DNA of 64,000 nt from Billgrantia kenyensis (GTDB lineage Bacteria > Pseudomonadota > Gammaproteobacteria > Pseudomonadales > Halomonadaceae). Of this stretch, positions 44,020 through 54,670 are shown one piece after another. Where the stretch lies: positions 62,001 to 126,000 of the forward strand of contig NZ_JACEFT010000010.1 in assembly GCF_013697085.1 (NCBI RefSeq), given 5' to 3'. A program made the translations under genes and the position numbers. A model generated the notes under the pieces. That model was given only the letters and a program-made list of their open reading frames with translations. It did no database searches and was not told the DNA's origin. Positions within the stretch are counted from its first letter, which is position 1. The number at the start of each line of letters is the position of its first letter.

Positions 44020-45591
44020 GTGAAGATTGGTGCACCCAAGGAGCTCGCCAAAGGAGAAGCGCGTGTCGCGCTGACCCCCGACAGTGCGCAGCTCATCCAG
44101 AGGCTTGGACACGAATGCCTGATCGAAAGCGGTGCCGGCGTTGCCGCCGGTTTCGATGACGATGCCTACCGCAATGCCGGCGTCAGCGTGGTGGAGAGCG
44201 CCGAGGCGCTCTGGCGCGACGCCGAGATCGTGATCAAGGTGCGCGAGCCCAGCGAGGCGGAAGCCGAGCTGTTGCGCGAGGGCCAGACCCTGATCAGCTT
44301 CTTCTGGCCGGCCCAGAACGAGGCATTGATGGAACGCTGCCGTGGCAAGGGAGCGACCGTCGTCGCCATGGACATGGTGCCGCGTATCTCCCGTGCACAG
44401 AAGATGGATGCGCTCTCGTCCATGGCCAATATCGCCGGCTACCGGGCGGTGATCGAGGCAGGCAACCAGTTCGGGCGCTTCTTCACCGGCCAGGTCACCG
44501 CGGCGGGCAAGGTGCCCCCGGCCAAGGTGCTGGTGGTCGGTGCCGGCGTCGCCGGCCTGGCGGCCATCGGCACGGCGACCAGCCTGGGCGCGGTGGTGCG
44601 CGCCTTCGACGTGCGGCCCGAAGTGGCCGAGCAGATCGAGTCGATGGGCGCCGAATTCCTCTTCCTCGACTTCGAGGAGTCCCAGGACGGTGCCGGTACC
44701 GGCGGCTACGCGGCGCCCTCCAGTCCCGAATTCCGCGAGAAGCAGCTGGCGCTGTTCCGTGAACAGGCGCCGGAAGTCGATATCGTCATCACCACCGCCC
44801 TGATCCCCGGCCGCCCGGCGCCCAAGCTGTGGCTCGAGGACATGGTCAAGGCGATGAAGCCGGGCTCGGTGGTGATCGATCTTGCTGCCGAGAAGGGCGG
44901 CAACTGCGACCTGACCGTGCCGGAGCAGCGGATCGTCACCGACAATGGCGTGGTGGTGGTGGGCTACAGCGATTTCCCCTCGCGCATGGCCGCCCAGTCG
45001 TCGATGCTCTACGCCACCAACATTCGTCACATGCTCACCGATCTGACGCCGGAAAAAGATGGCGTGATCGTGCACGACATGGAAGACGACGTGATCCGTG
45101 GTGCCACCGTCACCCACAAGGGTGAGACCACCTTCCCGCCGCCGCCGCCCAAGGTCAAGGCGATCGCTGCGGCCAAGCCGAAGGAGAAGGTCAAGGAGCC
45201 GACGCCGGAGGAGAAACGGGCTGCTGAGCATGCCACCTTCGTGGAGCAGACCAAGCGCCAGGTCACCCTCTTGGGCATCGGCGGGGCGCTGATGCTGCTG
45301 CTTGGCCAGATTGCGCCGGCCTCGTTCATGCAGCACTTCATCGTTTTCGTGCTGGCCTGCTTCGTCGGTTTCCAGGTGATCTGGAATGTCAGCCACTCCC
45401 TGCACACACCATTGATGGCGGTCACCAATGCCATCTCCGGCATCATCATCCTGGGTGCCGTGCTGCAGATCGGTTCGGGTAACTGGATCGTGGTGCTGCT
45501 GGCGGCGATCTCGGTGCTGATCGCCACCATCAATATCGTGGGCGGCTTCCTGGTGACACGCCGGATGCTGGCCATGTTCCAGAAGTCCTGA
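44020..45591 (+). CDS. pntA: NAD(P) transhydrogenase subunit alpha
   Basis: Proton-translocating transhydrogenase alpha subunit, NAD-binding, interconverting NADH and NADPH. The N-terminal alanine-dehydrogenase-like domain ([20 protein letters not shown]) carries the Rossmann motif [15 protein letters not shown] (about residues 169-183). Four membrane helices occupy about 405-510. As in E. coli, the soluble and membrane parts are fused (523 aa). pntB follows 19 bases later. Confidence 0.97.
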   Translation: MKIGAPKELAKGEARVALTPDSAQLIQRLGHECLIESGAGVAAGFDDDAYRNAGVSVVESAEALWRDAEIVIKVREPSEAEAELLREGQTLISFFWPAQNEALMERCRGKGATVVAMDMVPRISRAQKMDALSSMANIAGYRAVIEAGNQFGRFFTGQVTAAGKVPPAKVLVVGAGVAGLAAIGTATSLGAVVRAFDVRPEVAEQIESMGAEFLFLDFEESQDGAGTGGYAAPSSPEFREKQLALFREQAPEVDIVITTALIPGRPAPKLWLEDMVKAMKPGSVVIDLAAEKGGNCDLTVPEQRIVTDNGVVVVGYSDFPSRMAAQSSMLYATNIRHMLTDLTPEKDGVIVHDMEDDVIRGATVTHKGETTFPPPPPKVKAIAAAKPKEKVKEPTPEEKRAAEHATFVEQTKRQVTLLGIGGALMLLLGQIAPASFMQHFIVFVLACFVGFQVIWNVSHSLHTPLMAVTNAISGIIILGAVLQIGSGNWIVVLLAAISVLIATINIVGGFLVTRRMLAMFQKS

Positions 45592-45610
45592 GCCGCGGAG
45601 TGATAACCCT

Positions 45611-47053
45611 ATGTTAGGTCAAGGTTTTGTATCCGCCGCGGCGATCGCGGCAAGCGTACTGTTCGTGCTCTCCCTAGGCGGGTTGAGCAACCAGGAGAAG
45701 GCCAAGCGGGCGGTGTGGTACGGCATCGTCGGCATGGGCGTGGCAGTGGTGTTCACCGCCTTCGGCCCGGGCATCGGCAACTACTGGCTGATGATCCCGA
45801 TGATCGTGATCGGCTCGGTGATCGGCTGGAAGGTGGCCAAGCAGGTGGCCATGACCGAGATGCCGCAGCTGGTGGCGGCGCTGCACAGTTTCGTCGGCCT
45901 GGCGGCAGTGTTCGTGGCCTGGAACGCCGATCTCGAGCGGCGCCGGGTGCTGGCGGCCCAGGCGCTGGACGCTACCCATCAGGAGTTCTCCGCCTTCGCC
46001 GCCCTGGTGGCGACCAAGGCCCCCGACGAGCTCACCTTCCTGCAGCTGGAGGTGGTATTTGCCATCTTCATCGGCGCGGTGACCTTCACCGGCTCCGTGA
46101 TCGCCTTCGGCAAGCTGGCCGGCAAGGTCGACGGCAAGCCGCACAAGCTGCCCGGCGGCCATATGCTCAATGCCGGGGCGGCCGTGGTCTGCCTGCTGCT
46201 GGCGATCCTCTACCTCAACGGCGCCGGTTTCTGGACCCTGCTGATTCTCGCCGCGCTGGCGTTCTTCATTGGCTGGCACCTGATCATGGGCATCGGCGGC
46301 GCCGACATGCCGGTGGTGGTGTCGATGCTCAACAGCTATTCCGGCTGGGCGGCGGCAGCCATCGGCTTCACGCTCTCCAACGACCTGCTGATCGTCACCG
46401 GTGCGCTGGTCGGTTCTTCCGGGGCGATTCTCTCCTACATCATGTGCAAGGCGATGAACCGCAACTTCGTCAGCGTGATCCTGGGCGGCTTCGGCGGCAC
46501 CCAGGGGCCTGCCGCCGAGATCGAGGGCGAGCAGGTGGCCATCGATGCCGCGGGCGTTGCCAGCAGTCTCAACAACGCCGACAGCGTAGTGATCGTGCCG
46601 GGCTATGGCATGGCCGTGGCCCAGGCCCAGAACGCGGTAAGCGAGCTGGTGCGCAAGCTGCGCTCGGCCGGTAAGGAGGTGCGTTTCGCCATCCATCCGG
46701 TGGCCGGGCGTCTGCCGGGGCACATGAATGTGCTGCTGGCCGAGGCCCGAGTCCCCTACGACATCGTGCTGGAGATGGACGAAATCAACGACGATTTCCC
46801 CAAGACCGATGTGACCATCGTCATCGGCTCCAACGACATCGTCAATCCGGCGGCCCAGGACGACCCCAACAGCCCCATCGCCGGCATGCCGGTGCTGGAA
46901 GTTTGGAAGTCCACCGTGGTCTTTGTCTGCAAGCGTGGCCAGGGTACCGGCTACTCCGGCATCGAGAACCCGCTGTTCTACAAGGACAACACGCGGATGT
47001 TCTACGGCGATGCGCGGGAGAGCATCGATTCCCTGCTGTCACTGCTCGACTGA
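45611..47053 (+). CDS. pntB: NAD(P) transhydrogenase subunit beta
   Basis: About nine membrane helices in residues 1-260, then the NADP(H)-binding domain III with [17 protein letters not shown] (about 318-334), [18 protein letters not shown] and [30 protein letters not shown]. 480 aa, normal. Functions with PntA to supply NADPH from the proton gradient, relevant to the biosynthetic PHA pathway encoded further right (inference). Confidence 0.97.
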   Translation: MLGQGFVSAAAIAASVLFVLSLGGLSNQEKAKRAVWYGIVGMGVAVVFTAFGPGIGNYWLMIPMIVIGSVIGWKVAKQVAMTEMPQLVAALHSFVGLAAVFVAWNADLERRRVLAAQALDATHQEFSAFAALVATKAPDELTFLQLEVVFAIFIGAVTFTGSVIAFGKLAGKVDGKPHKLPGGHMLNAGAAVVCLLLAILYLNGAGFWTLLILAALAFFIGWHLIMGIGGADMPVVVSMLNSYSGWAAAAIGFTLSNDLLIVTGALVGSSGAILSYIMCKAMNRNFVSVILGGFGGTQGPAAEIEGEQVAIDAAGVASSLNNADSVVIVPGYGMAVAQAQNAVSELVRKLRSAGKEVRFAIHPVAGRLPGHMNVLLAEARVPYDIVLEMDEINDDFPKTDVTIVIGSNDIVNPAAQDDPNSPIAGMPVLEVWKSTVVFVCKRGQGTGYSGIENPLFYKDNTRMFYGDARESIDSLLSLLD

Positions 47054-47103
47054 GGCTGGCTCGGGGCGGAGTGAGTGCCGCCCCATTTCCGGCGCATGCA
47101 AGC

Positions 47104-47132
47104 AATGCCCCCGCAAGGGGGCATTCTTCGTT
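47104..47132 (+). terminator. Terminator after pntB
   Basis: AATGCCCCC (47104-47112) and GGGGGCATT (47117-47125) around GCAA, followed by a T-rich CTTCGTT. Separates pntAB from gpsA. Confidence 0.75.
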
Positions 47133-47180
47133 ACACTCATGACGATTCCTATTGGATAACGAGCGATTTACGGGGCAGAC

Positions 47181-48254
47181 ATGTCAGACGATCCCATGCG
47201 GGTAGCAGTCCTGGGTGGCGGCAGTTTCGGTACCGCGCTGGCGAGCATCGCCGCCGACAACGGGAACAGGGTATGCCAGTGGCTGCGCGACCCGGAGCTG
47301 GCTGCCCAGATCAACCGGGAGCATCGCAATTCACGCTACCTGCCGGACTACGCCATCAATCCGGCGGTGCGCGCTTCCAGCGACATGCGCGAAGTGCTCG
47401 AGGGCGCCGAGCTGGTGCTGGTGGCGATCCCATCCAAGGCCTTCCGCGACGTGGTGCGCCAGGCGCTGCCCTGGCTCAACGCCGATCAGATTCTGGTCAG
47501 CACTACCAAGGGTATCCAGGAGGAGGGCTTCAAGCTGATGAGCCAGATCCTCGAGGAGGAGACTGGCTTTACCCACATCGGTGTGATCTCGGGGCCCAAC
47601 CTGGCCACCGAGATCGCCCAGAAGCAGCTTACCGCTACCGTGGTGGCCAGCGACGACGCCCTGACCCGAACCCGCGTTCAGCAGGCGCTGAGCTGCGACT
47701 ACTTTCGCGTCTACGCCAGCAACGACCGCTACGGCGTGGAGCTGGGTGGCTCGCTCAAGAACATCTATGCCATCGCCGCCGGTATGGCCGCAGCGCTGGG
47801 CATGGGCGAGAACACCCGCAGCATGCTGATGACCCGGGCGCTTGCCGAGATGGGGCGTTTCGCCGTGAGCCTGGGCGCCAATCCCATGACCTTCCTGGGG
47901 CTTGCCGGAGTGGGCGATCTGATCGTCACCTGCTCGTCGCAGCTGTCGCGCAACTATCGCGTGGGGTTCGCCCTGGGCCAGGGCAAGAGCCTCGACGAAG
48001 CGGTCGAGGCCCTGGGTCAGGTGGCCGAAGGCGTCAATACGATACGCCTGGTGCGTGACAAGGCGCGGGCGGAGGGGGTCTACATGCCCCTGGCCGAGGG
48101 GCTCTATCAGGTCCTCTTCGAAGGCGTGCCGGCGCGCGAGATGGCGCGCATGCTGATGCTCGGCGAACAGAGCAGCGATGTGGAGTTCGTGCTGTCGCGA
48201 GAGGCCGTGCAGCAGGCGCATCGCCGCGTCGAGGCGGGCGAGGGTAAATCATGA
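47181..48254 (+). CDS. gpsA: Glycerol-3-phosphate dehydrogenase [NAD(P)+]
   Basis: Makes sn-glycerol 3-phosphate for phospholipids from dihydroxyacetone phosphate. Rossmann motif [12 protein letters not shown] (residues 9-20), then [20 protein letters not shown], and [26 protein letters not shown] with the catalytic Lys. 357 aa, slightly longer than E. coli at the C-terminus. The stop overlaps sixA (ATGA), implying coupling. Confidence 0.97.
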   Translation: MSDDPMRVAVLGGGSFGTALASIAADNGNRVCQWLRDPELAAQINREHRNSRYLPDYAINPAVRASSDMREVLEGAELVLVAIPSKAFRDVVRQALPWLNADQILVSTTKGIQEEGFKLMSQILEEETGFTHIGVISGPNLATEIAQKQLTATVVASDDALTRTRVQQALSCDYFRVYASNDRYGVELGGSLKNIYAIAAGMAAALGMGENTRSMLMTRALAEMGRFAVSLGANPMTFLGLAGVGDLIVTCSSQLSRNYRVGFALGQGKSLDEAVEALGQVAEGVNTIRLVRDKARAEGVYMPLAEGLYQVLFEGVPAREMARMLMLGEQSSDVEFVLSREAVQQAHRRVEAGEGKS

Positions 48255-48724
48255 GCTCACGCCTCTTCATCATGCGCCACGGTGAGGCCGGCCCGGGCTA
48301 CCCGGACAGCGAGCGCGAGTTGACCGCCCGCGGCCACGCCGAGGCCGAGCGAGTGTCGACCTGGCTCGCCCAGCAGCCGCTTCAAGGGGGGCTGCTCTTC
48401 ACCAGCCCCTATCGGCGCGCCCGGCAGACCGCGGCGCACCTGGCCGAGGCGCTGCAGCTCGAGCCCATGGAGCATGCGGCCATTACGCCCGATGATGCAC
48501 CGGCGGCGGTGTGCGACTGGTTGCTCGACATGAGCGCGAACCGGCCCATCGTGCTGGTCAGCCATATGCCGCTGGTGGGCCTGCTTACCGGGCTGCTGGT
48601 GGAAGGCCGCGTCGACCGCGGTCTTGGTTTCCCCACGGCTGGCGTGGCGGAGCTCGAAGGCGAGGTGTGGGCGGCGGGGTGCGCCCGGCTGCTACGCTTC
48701 ATTGGGCCCCACGACATCAGCTGA
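48251..48724 (+). CDS. sixA: Phosphohistidine phosphatase SixA
   Basis: 157-residue histidine-phosphatase-superfamily enzyme. The RHG catalytic motif MRHGEA (about residues 8-13) and second His in [10 protein letters not shown] are present. E. coli SixA dephosphorylates His in phosphorelay or nitrogen-PTS proteins. Overlaps gpsA by four bases. Confidence 0.92.
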   Translation: MSSRLFIMRHGEAGPGYPDSERELTARGHAEAERVSTWLAQQPLQGGLLFTSPYRRARQTAAHLAEALQLEPMEHAAITPDDAPAAVCDWLLDMSANRPIVLVSHMPLVGLLTGLLVEGRVDRGLGFPTAGVAELEGEVWAAGCARLLRFIGPHDIS

Positions 48725-48737
48725 CAGGGATATCACC

Positions 48738-49046
48738 ATGAGCTTCATCGTCAACAACCGCGTCGTCGTCATGCCAGGCCATGAGGACACCTTCGAAGCG
48801 CGCTTCCGGGCCCGGGCTGGCGAGATAGACAAGCAGCCCGGCTTCGTCGCCATGCGCGTGCTGCGCCCGCTGGGCAACCAGGCCCCCTATGTGGTCGAAA
48901 CCGAGTGGGAGAGCCAGGAGGCTTTTCGTGCCTGGGTCGGTAGCGAGGACTTCAAGCGCGCCCACGCCAACCCCATGCCCAAGGAGGCGGTGGGCGAGGG
49001 CGGCGGGCTGGAGCAGTTCGAGGTCATCATCCGCACCGATACCTAG
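48738..49046 (+). CDS. Antibiotic-biosynthesis-monooxygenase-fold protein
   Basis: 102-residue dimeric alpha+beta barrel of the ABM/IsdG type: FIVNNRVVVMPGHEDTFEARFRARAGEIDKQPGFVAMRVLRP ... YVVETEWESQEAFRAWVGSEDFKRAH. Family members include heme-degrading and quinone-modifying oxygenases, but most are uncharacterised. It is 13 bases after sixA on the same strand. Specific function not assigned. Confidence 0.85.
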   Translation: MSFIVNNRVVVMPGHEDTFEARFRARAGEIDKQPGFVAMRVLRPLGNQAPYVVETEWESQEAFRAWVGSEDFKRAHANPMPKEAVGEGGGLEQFEVIIRTDT

Positions 49047-49065
49047 GCAGCTTCCCATATCCAGC

Positions 49066-50013
49066 CTAGATCCAGCCGATGACTTTCAGGGCGAATACCC
49101 CCAAGGTGATGGTCAGGCTGGCCATGAGCGTGCTCAGGGCGATGATATTGGCCGAGAGTGCGGCATTGCCGCCCATCGCCTTGACCATCACGAAGCTGGC
49201 CGCCGCCGTGGGGCTGGCGAAGAACAGGAACAGCACGCCCAGCTCGCGCCCCTCGAAGCCGACCAGCCAGGCCGCGAGGGTGGCAAGCAGCGGCAGTGTG
49301 ACCATCTTCATCACACTGGCACCTGTCGCCAGGCTGCCCGACGCCCTGATGGAGCCCAGCGACAGCGTTGCGCCGATGCAGATCAGGGCCAGCGGCAGGG
49401 TCAGTGAGGCAAAGTACTCCCCCGAGGTCATCAGCCAGCCGGGGAGGCGCAGCTCCAGTGCGGCCACCGGCACCGCGGCGACGACGGCGAGGATCAGCGG
49501 GTTACGCACGATATGGTGGATGATGCTGCGCCAGTCGGCGCTCTTGCCCTCCTGGTAAGTGGCCAGGGCGATGACCGAGAAGGCATTGTAGGTGAGGATC
49601 ACCACGCCGAGCAGCAGGCCGCCGGCGGAGAGCCCGTATTCGCCGTACATGCCGGCCGCCAGCGCCAGGCCGACGATGCCGCAGTTGCCGCGAAAGGCCC
49701 CCTGCACGTAGACGCCGCGATCGGCATAGGGCACCCGCAGGATGGCCCAGCCCCAGGCCAGCAGGAAGCTGCCCAGGGTGGCGAGGGCGAAGAAGCCGAG
49801 CAGCCCGGGATTCAGGGTGGCGTCCAGGTCGGCCTTGATAATGCTGAGGAAGATCAGCGTCGGCATGGTGGCCTTGAACACCAGGCTCGATGCAGTGGAA
49901 ATGAAGGCTTGGTCGATCCAGCCCAGGCGCTTGAGGCCCAGGCCGATGAAGACCATGGCGAAAACCGGCAGGGTGATCTCGAGGGTGGAGAGAAATAGCT
50001 GATAAAGGTTCAT
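49066..50013 (-). CDS. Auxin-efflux-carrier (AEC) family transporter
   Basis: 315 aa with about ten hydrophobic segments in two inverted halves (GLGLKRLG... and ...ATAAWLVGFEGRELGVLFLFFASPTAAASFVMVKAMGGNAALSANIIALST), typical of bacterial AEC carriers for carboxylates. The ATG at 50013 overlaps the stop of a 35-codon ORF as ATGA, which settles this start over a GTG at 50028. Substrate unknown. Confidence 0.88.
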   Translation of the reverse strand: MNLYQLFLSTLEITLPVFAMVFIGLGLKRLGWIDQAFISTASSLVFKATMPTLIFLSIIKADLDATLNPGLLGFFALATLGSFLLAWGWAILRVPYADRGVYVQGAFRGNCGIVGLALAAGMYGEYGLSAGGLLLGVVILTYNAFSVIALATYQEGKSADWRSIIHHIVRNPLILAVVAAVPVAALELRLPGWLMTSGEYFASLTLPLALICIGATLSLGSIRASGSLATGASVMKMVTLPLLATLAAWLVGFEGRELGVLFLFFASPTAAASFVMVKAMGGNAALSANIIALSTLMASLTITLGVFALKVIGWI

Positions 50014-50117
50014 CCGCGAACCAACCACAGGCCGACAATGATCGCAGCGATCACGGTCAGGAAGAATACGCGGTTGCGTACGCGGGTATCACGACGAGGA
50101 CGAGAGGAACGGGTCAT
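50010..50117 (-). CDS. 35-residue single-helix membrane peptide coupled to AEC carrier
   Basis: Short frame reading MTRSSRPRRDTRVRN then FFLTVIAAIIVGLWL and ending VRG. It has a highly basic N-terminus (seven Arg in the first sixteen residues) and one transmembrane helix, so the N-terminus should stay in the cytoplasm. GGAG lies six bases before ATG 50117. The TGA stop overlaps the carrier's ATG (ATGA). This arrangement argues for real translation. It could be a small accessory subunit or a leader controlling carrier translation. Confidence 0.65.
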   Translation of the reverse strand: MTRSSRPRRDTRVRNRVFFLTVIAAIIVGLWLVRG

Positions 50118-50236
50118 GCAGGGCTCCAGGAGAAAAGCATGCGACATGGACCGGAGGTCGACTTGGCGAGATAGAGTAAACCCGTTAGCCTGCTATCGCC
50201 ACTGGCGAGCTGCCCGAGCCGATACTGGATCCCGTC

Positions 50237-51046
50237 ATGAATGAAAGCCCCACCCTTCCGCGATTGGTCTTCGCCCATGCCAACGGTTTCCCCGGCATGA
50301 GCTACCGCAGCCTGCTGGCGCCGCTGCATGAGCGCTTCGATATCCACCCGGTCGATCGCCTGGGACACCACCCCGATTATCCCGTGGGAGCCAACTGGCT
50401 GGCGCTGCGCGACGAGCTGCTGGAGCATGTGCTCGATGACGATGGGCCGATCATCGGCGTAGGCCACTCCATGGGCGGCGTGCTGATGGCCATGGCGGCG
50501 GAGCATGCGCCGCAACGCTTCCGTTGTGTGGTGATGCTCGATCCCCCGCTGATGCTTGGCCTCGATGCCTGGGGCATGAAGGTCGCCAAACGCTTCGGCT
50601 TCGTCGACAGGGTGACCCCTGCAGGCAAGAGCCAGGGGCGTCGTGCCTCGTGGCCGGACCGGGAGGCGATGGCCAACCACCTGCGCCGGCGCGGGTTGTT
50701 TCGGCGTTTCACTCCTCAAGCCCTGCATGACTATGTGGAGGGAGGAACTCGGCTGGGCAGCGATGGGGCTGCCGAGCTGATCTACGATCCGGCTATCGAA
50801 ACCGAGATCTTTCGCAACCTGCCTGACCACCTGACGCGCCTACCACGACGCCTGCAGGTTCCCTTCGGCGTGCTGGCCGGCGGGGAGTCCGACCTGATCA
50901 CGCCCAAGCGTCGGCGGCGCCTGGCCGCGCACGGCATTCCGCTGGCGCTGGTGCCCGGCAGCCATATGTTTCCCATGGAGCATCCCGCGGAGACCCGACA
51001 GGCCCTGCTGTCGATGCTTGACGAGCTGCTGGAGGAAAAGGAATGA
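50237..51046 (+). CDS. Alpha/beta hydrolase (first)
   Basis: 269 aa. Fold markers are FAHANGFPGMSYRSLL (oxyanion region), the nucleophile elbow GHSMGG (about residues 76-81) and a C-terminal GSHMFPMEHP with the catalytic His. Predicted serine hydrolase or esterase of unknown substrate. It overlaps the next alpha/beta hydrolase by four bases. Divergent from the AEC gene pair. Confidence 0.88.
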   Translation: MNESPTLPRLVFAHANGFPGMSYRSLLAPLHERFDIHPVDRLGHHPDYPVGANWLALRDELLEHVLDDDGPIIGVGHSMGGVLMAMAAEHAPQRFRCVVMLDPPLMLGLDAWGMKVAKRFGFVDRVTPAGKSQGRRASWPDREAMANHLRRRGLFRRFTPQALHDYVEGGTRLGSDGAAELIYDPAIETEIFRNLPDHLTRLPRRLQVPFGVLAGGESDLITPKRRRRLAAHGIPLALVPGSHMFPMEHPAETRQALLSMLDELLEEKE

Positions 51047-51912
51047 GCCAAGCTCGACCATTGATGCTGGCAGAGGGCCGCCTGGCGGCCCTCGCCTGGG
51101 GTGAGGAGGACGCCCCCACCTGGCTGGCGCTGCACGGCTGGCTGGACAATGCCGCCAGTTTTATCCGCCTGGGGCCACTATTGAGCGAGCGGCTCGGTAT
51201 TCGCATCGTGGCCCTCGATTTCGCCGGCCACGGGCACTCCCGCCACCGTGAAGGCGACTACGCCCTGTGGGACTATTGCCACGACCTGTTGGACGCAGCC
51301 GATGAGCTGGGACTCGAGCGAATGTCGTTGCTTGCTCATTCGATGGGTGCGGGGGTGGCCTGCCTGACTGCAGCGGCACTGCCGGAGCGCGTCGAGCGGC
51401 TGGTGCTGATCGATGGACTGGGTGCCGTCACCACGCCGGCCGAAGCGAGTGCCGCTCAGCTGCGCAAGGGGCTGAAGGCGGCCCGACGTCCACGCTCGAC
51501 CGCGCCGCGCTATCCTGATAGCAGGACGGCGGTGGCAGCGCGCGTGTCCGGTGGAGTCACCAGTATCGATGCCGAAACGGCCGCTCCCCTGGTCGAGCGT
51601 AACCTGGCCCGGGAGGCCGACGGGCATGTGTGGCTGCGCACCGATGCACGCCTGCTGTGGCCGTCGCCGGTGCGGTTGACCCCGCAGCAGGCCCTGGCGC
51701 TGCTCGGAGCGATAGAGGCGCCGGCCCTGCTGATCGAAGGGGAAGGGGGAATCCTGGGCGAACGAGAGATGGCGCTGGCGGCCCGAGCGGCCGTTGCCCG
51801 GCTGACCCGGCGGGTGCTACCGGGTGGCCACCATCTGCACCTCGAGCCCGATAAGACAGTGTCAGTGGCGAAGGCCATTGAAGAGTGGCTGGGCGAGACG
51901 AACCGGCCGTGA
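51043..51912 (+). CDS. Alpha/beta hydrolase (second)
   Basis: 289 aa with LALHGWLDNAASF (oxyanion loop), the nucleophile elbow AHSMGAG (about residue 102) and GGHHLHLE carrying the catalytic His. It resembles bacterial members of the serine-hydrolase-like/MEST subgroup. Coupled to the preceding hydrolase by an ATGA overlap and followed 19 bases later by the patatin gene, forming a run of three lipase-like enzymes. Confidence 0.88.
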   Translation: MSQARPLMLAEGRLAALAWGEEDAPTWLALHGWLDNAASFIRLGPLLSERLGIRIVALDFAGHGHSRHREGDYALWDYCHDLLDAADELGLERMSLLAHSMGAGVACLTAAALPERVERLVLIDGLGAVTTPAEASAAQLRKGLKAARRPRSTAPRYPDSRTAVAARVSGGVTSIDAETAAPLVERNLAREADGHVWLRTDARLLWPSPVRLTPQQALALLGAIEAPALLIEGEGGILGEREMALAARAAVARLTRRVLPGGHHLHLEPDKTVSVAKAIEEWLGETNRP

Positions 51913-51931
51913 GGGCGAAGCGAGGCAAGTC

Positions 51932-52984
51932 ATGAGCAACAGGCAGGCGGCAGAGCTGGGTAAGCGAGTGGCACTGACCCTGGGCAGCGGTGGGGCGCGG
52001 GGCTATGCGCATATCGGTGTGATCGAGGTACTGGAAGCGCGTGGTTACGAGATCACCGCCATTTCCGGTTGCTCCATGGGCTCCGTGATCGCCGGCGTCT
52101 ACGCAGCCGGTCAGCTCGAAGCCTATCGTGACTGGGTCTGTCAGCTCGATTACTTCGATGTGTTGAAGCTCGTGGATGTCACCTGGAGCCCGATGGGCGC
52201 CATGCGGGCCAGCAAGGTGATGAGCAAGCTCGAGGAGCTGATCGGCGACATCCAGATCCAGGACCTGCCGATTCCGTTGACCACCGTCGCCACCGACCTG
52301 GCGAGGCAGCGCGAGGTGTGGTTCCAGTCGGGGTCGCTTTTGCGCGCTATCCGGGCCTCGATCGCCATCCCCGGCGTCATCACGCCAGTGCACATCGATG
52401 ATCGTACTCTGGTCGATGGGGGGCTGCTCAATCCCCTGCCGATCACGCCCACCGTCTCGTCGCATGCCGACATGATGCTGGCGGTCAACGTGACCGCTCA
52501 CAGCGCGCGTCCGGTGTCACTGGAAGACCTGCTGCCAACCGAGGAGCAGCTCGAGGCGGAGGCTCAGGACGTTGCGCGGGGCTGGATGGACGTACGCGGG
52601 GCGACACGCTGGCTGTTCGAGGGCTTGGGGGCCGCCGAGGATGGGGAGGGCGAGGAAAACGGCAAGGGTGAACGGCCTGCCAACGGCCGGCGGGCCTGGG
52701 GCCGGCTGGACATGATCCTGGCTTCCTTTGACATCACCCAGGCGTCGCTTGCCAAGTACAAGATTGCCGGTTATCCGCCAGATGTGCTGATCGAGGTGCC
52801 CAAGACGGTCTGCGGCGCCTTCGAGTTCCATCGCGCCAGGGCGCTGATCCGCCTGGGGCGCCACCTGGCCATGGAGGCGCTGGACCGCTACGAGGGCCGC
52901 AAGCACAGCGGCGATGGCGGTAGCGGCGGCATGGTCGTGGAGCCGCCGCAGATGCCGGTCGATCGTGAATCGGGGGGTGGTTAG
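51932..52984 (+). CDS. Patatin-like phospholipase (RssA/NTE type)
   Basis: 350 aa. The oxyanion segment GSGGARGYAHIG, nucleophile elbow GCSMG (about residues 45-49) and catalytic Asp in VDGGLLNPLP are intact, so it should be an active serine/aspartate lipid hydrolase. A long polar insert (about 195-250, Glu/Gly-rich) precedes the C-terminal part. ATG 51932 follows a GAGG site. Third member of the hydrolase run. Confidence 0.9.
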   Translation: MSNRQAAELGKRVALTLGSGGARGYAHIGVIEVLEARGYEITAISGCSMGSVIAGVYAAGQLEAYRDWVCQLDYFDVLKLVDVTWSPMGAMRASKVMSKLEELIGDIQIQDLPIPLTTVATDLARQREVWFQSGSLLRAIRASIAIPGVITPVHIDDRTLVDGGLLNPLPITPTVSSHADMMLAVNVTAHSARPVSLEDLLPTEEQLEAEAQDVARGWMDVRGATRWLFEGLGAAEDGEGEENGKGERPANGRRAWGRLDMILASFDITQASLAKYKIAGYPPDVLIEVPKTVCGAFEFHRARALIRLGRHLAMEALDRYEGRKHSGDGGSGGMVVEPPQMPVDRESGGG

Positions 52985-52991
52985 GCGCTGC

Positions 52992-53570
52992 CTAGAAGGC
53001 TTGACCTCGGCGGCGCAGCAGCACGTACACGGCACCGGTACCGCCATCGAGCTCCCGCGCCGAGCAGAAGGCCAGCACCGTCGGCCACTCGCGCAGCCAG
53101 GCGTTGATGTGGCTCTTGATCACCGGGTAATCCGCCGTGCTGCCCCACGCCTTGCCGTGCACCACCAGCACGCAGCGCATGCGGCTGCCCACCGCCTCCT
53201 TGAGAAAGCTTTCCAGCTCCAGGCGCGCCTCGTCGAGGCTGTAGCCGTGCAGGTCCAGCCCTGCCTCCCAGGCGATCTGGCCGCGCTTGAGCTGGCTGCG
53301 GGTGCGGTAGGGCAGGTCGGGCAGGGCGAAGTCGAGGAATTCCGAAGGGCGCACCGGCTCCACGCGACCATCGCTGGTGCGGCTGGCGCTTTCCGTCGTG
53401 TCGGCCGCCACCGCCGCGGCGCGACGCTCCGCTGCCGCCGGGTCGCGACGCTTGGGCCGCCCCGGGTCGGCACGATTGACGGCAATGCGACGTACGCCGG
53501 CCTCGCGCAGCGCCTGGCGAAAGGCGTTGCTGTCGTCGTCATCGTCGTCGGGTGGGCGGCGTTGGCTCAT
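52992..53570 (-). CDS. smrA: Smr-domain DNA/RNA endonuclease-like protein
   Basis: 192 aa. The C-terminal Smr domain (about 105-192) has the DLHGYSLDEAR signature and VVHGKAWGS, ending in GTGAVYVLLRR. The N-terminus is acidic (a run of six Asp) and polar. E. coli SmrA/SmrB relatives include nicking or ribosome-collision nucleases; the symbol is tentative. Convergent with the patatin gene (7-base gap) and divergent from prmB. Confidence 0.85.
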   Translation of the reverse strand: MSQRRPPDDDDDDSNAFRQALREAGVRRIAVNRADPGRPKRRDPAAAERRAAAVAADTTESASRTSDGRVEPVRPSEFLDFALPDLPYRTRSQLKRGQIAWEAGLDLHGYSLDEARLELESFLKEAVGSRMRCVLVVHGKAWGSTADYPVIKSHINAWLREWPTVLAFCSARELDGGTGAVYVLLRRRGQAF

Positions 53571-53688
53571 GCGGGGCTCGGGTGGTGTCGTCGAGCGGCC
53601 AGTATAACGGCCTGAGCGCGGCTGTGAACCGCCTGTCGCCGCGGGTACAATCGGGACATCGAACCCAACCGACTGTGCAGGACCTTTC

Positions 53689-54639
53689 GTGGCCAACTCC
53701 ACCGATTCCCGCTCGACCCTGACCCTGGACGACGAGGCGCTGTGTCGCGACCTCCTCACGCTGCGCGACTACCTGCGCTGGGCCGCCAGCGAATTTCACC
53801 TGGCCGGCCTGCACCACGGCCACGGCACCGACTCCCCCTGGGACGAGGCCGTAGCGCTGACGCTGGGTGCGCTGCACCTGCCCTGGAACGTCGACCCCGC
53901 GGTGCTCGATGCACGCCTGCTGCCCGTGGAGCGGGCGCGTATCGTCGCGCTGGTGCGTGAGCGCATCACCTCGCGCCGACCGCTGCCCTATCTGCTGGGC
54001 GAGGCCTTCTTCGCCGGCTTTGCCTTCGACGTCGACGAGCGGGTGCTGATACCGCGTTCGCCCATCGCCGAGCTGATCGAGGCCGGCTTCGACGCCTGGT
54101 TTCCCGAGGAGCCGCCGGCGCGGGTGCTCGATCTCTGCACCGGCTCGGGCTGCATCGGCATTGCCGCTGCGCTGCACCTGCCCACCTGTGAGGTGGATCT
54201 GTCCGATGTCAGCGTCGATGCTCTGGCCGTGGCCAGACAGAATATCCAGCGTCACGACCTGGGTGCCCGGGTCAGGGCGGTACACTCCGACCTGTTCGAT
54301 GGGCTGGCCGGGCCGCGCTACGACCTGATCGTCTCCAATCCGCCCTATGTCGACGCCCGCGATCTCGCCACCATGCCGGCCGAATACCGCCACGAGCCGG
54401 AGCTGGCCCTGGGTGCCGGTGCCGATGGGCTCGACATCGTGAGGCGCATCCTGCGCGAGGCGCGTCAGCACCTGGCCGACCACGGTGTGCTGATCGTCGA
54501 GGTCGGCAATTCCGATAGTCATCTGGAGGCGGCCTTCCCCGAGGTGCCGTTCCTGTGGCTCGACTTCGAGCGCGGCGGGCAGGGCGTGTTCGCTCTCACC
54601 GCTGCGGAACTCGACGCCCATGCGGCGTCCTTCGCCTGA
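53689..54639 (+). CDS. prmB: Ribosomal protein L3 glutamine methyltransferase
   Basis: SAM-dependent N5-glutamine methyltransferase. SAM motif I is [16 protein letters not shown] and the catalytic NPPY is near residue 218 ([18 protein letters not shown]). The N-terminal helical domain supports PrmB rather than PrmC, as does its position beside aroC. Start is GTG 53689. 316 aa is typical. Confidence 0.95.
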   Translation: MANSTDSRSTLTLDDEALCRDLLTLRDYLRWAASEFHLAGLHHGHGTDSPWDEAVALTLGALHLPWNVDPAVLDARLLPVERARIVALVRERITSRRPLPYLLGEAFFAGFAFDVDERVLIPRSPIAELIEAGFDAWFPEEPPARVLDLCTGSGCIGIAAALHLPTCEVDLSDVSVDALAVARQNIQRHDLGARVRAVHSDLFDGLAGPRYDLIVSNPPYVDARDLATMPAEYRHEPELALGAGADGLDIVRRILREARQHLADHGVLIVEVGNSDSHLEAAFPEVPFLWLDFERGGQGVFALTAAELDAHAASFA

Positions 54640-54670
54640 TCCACCACTCACGATATCGGGAGGCACGTCC

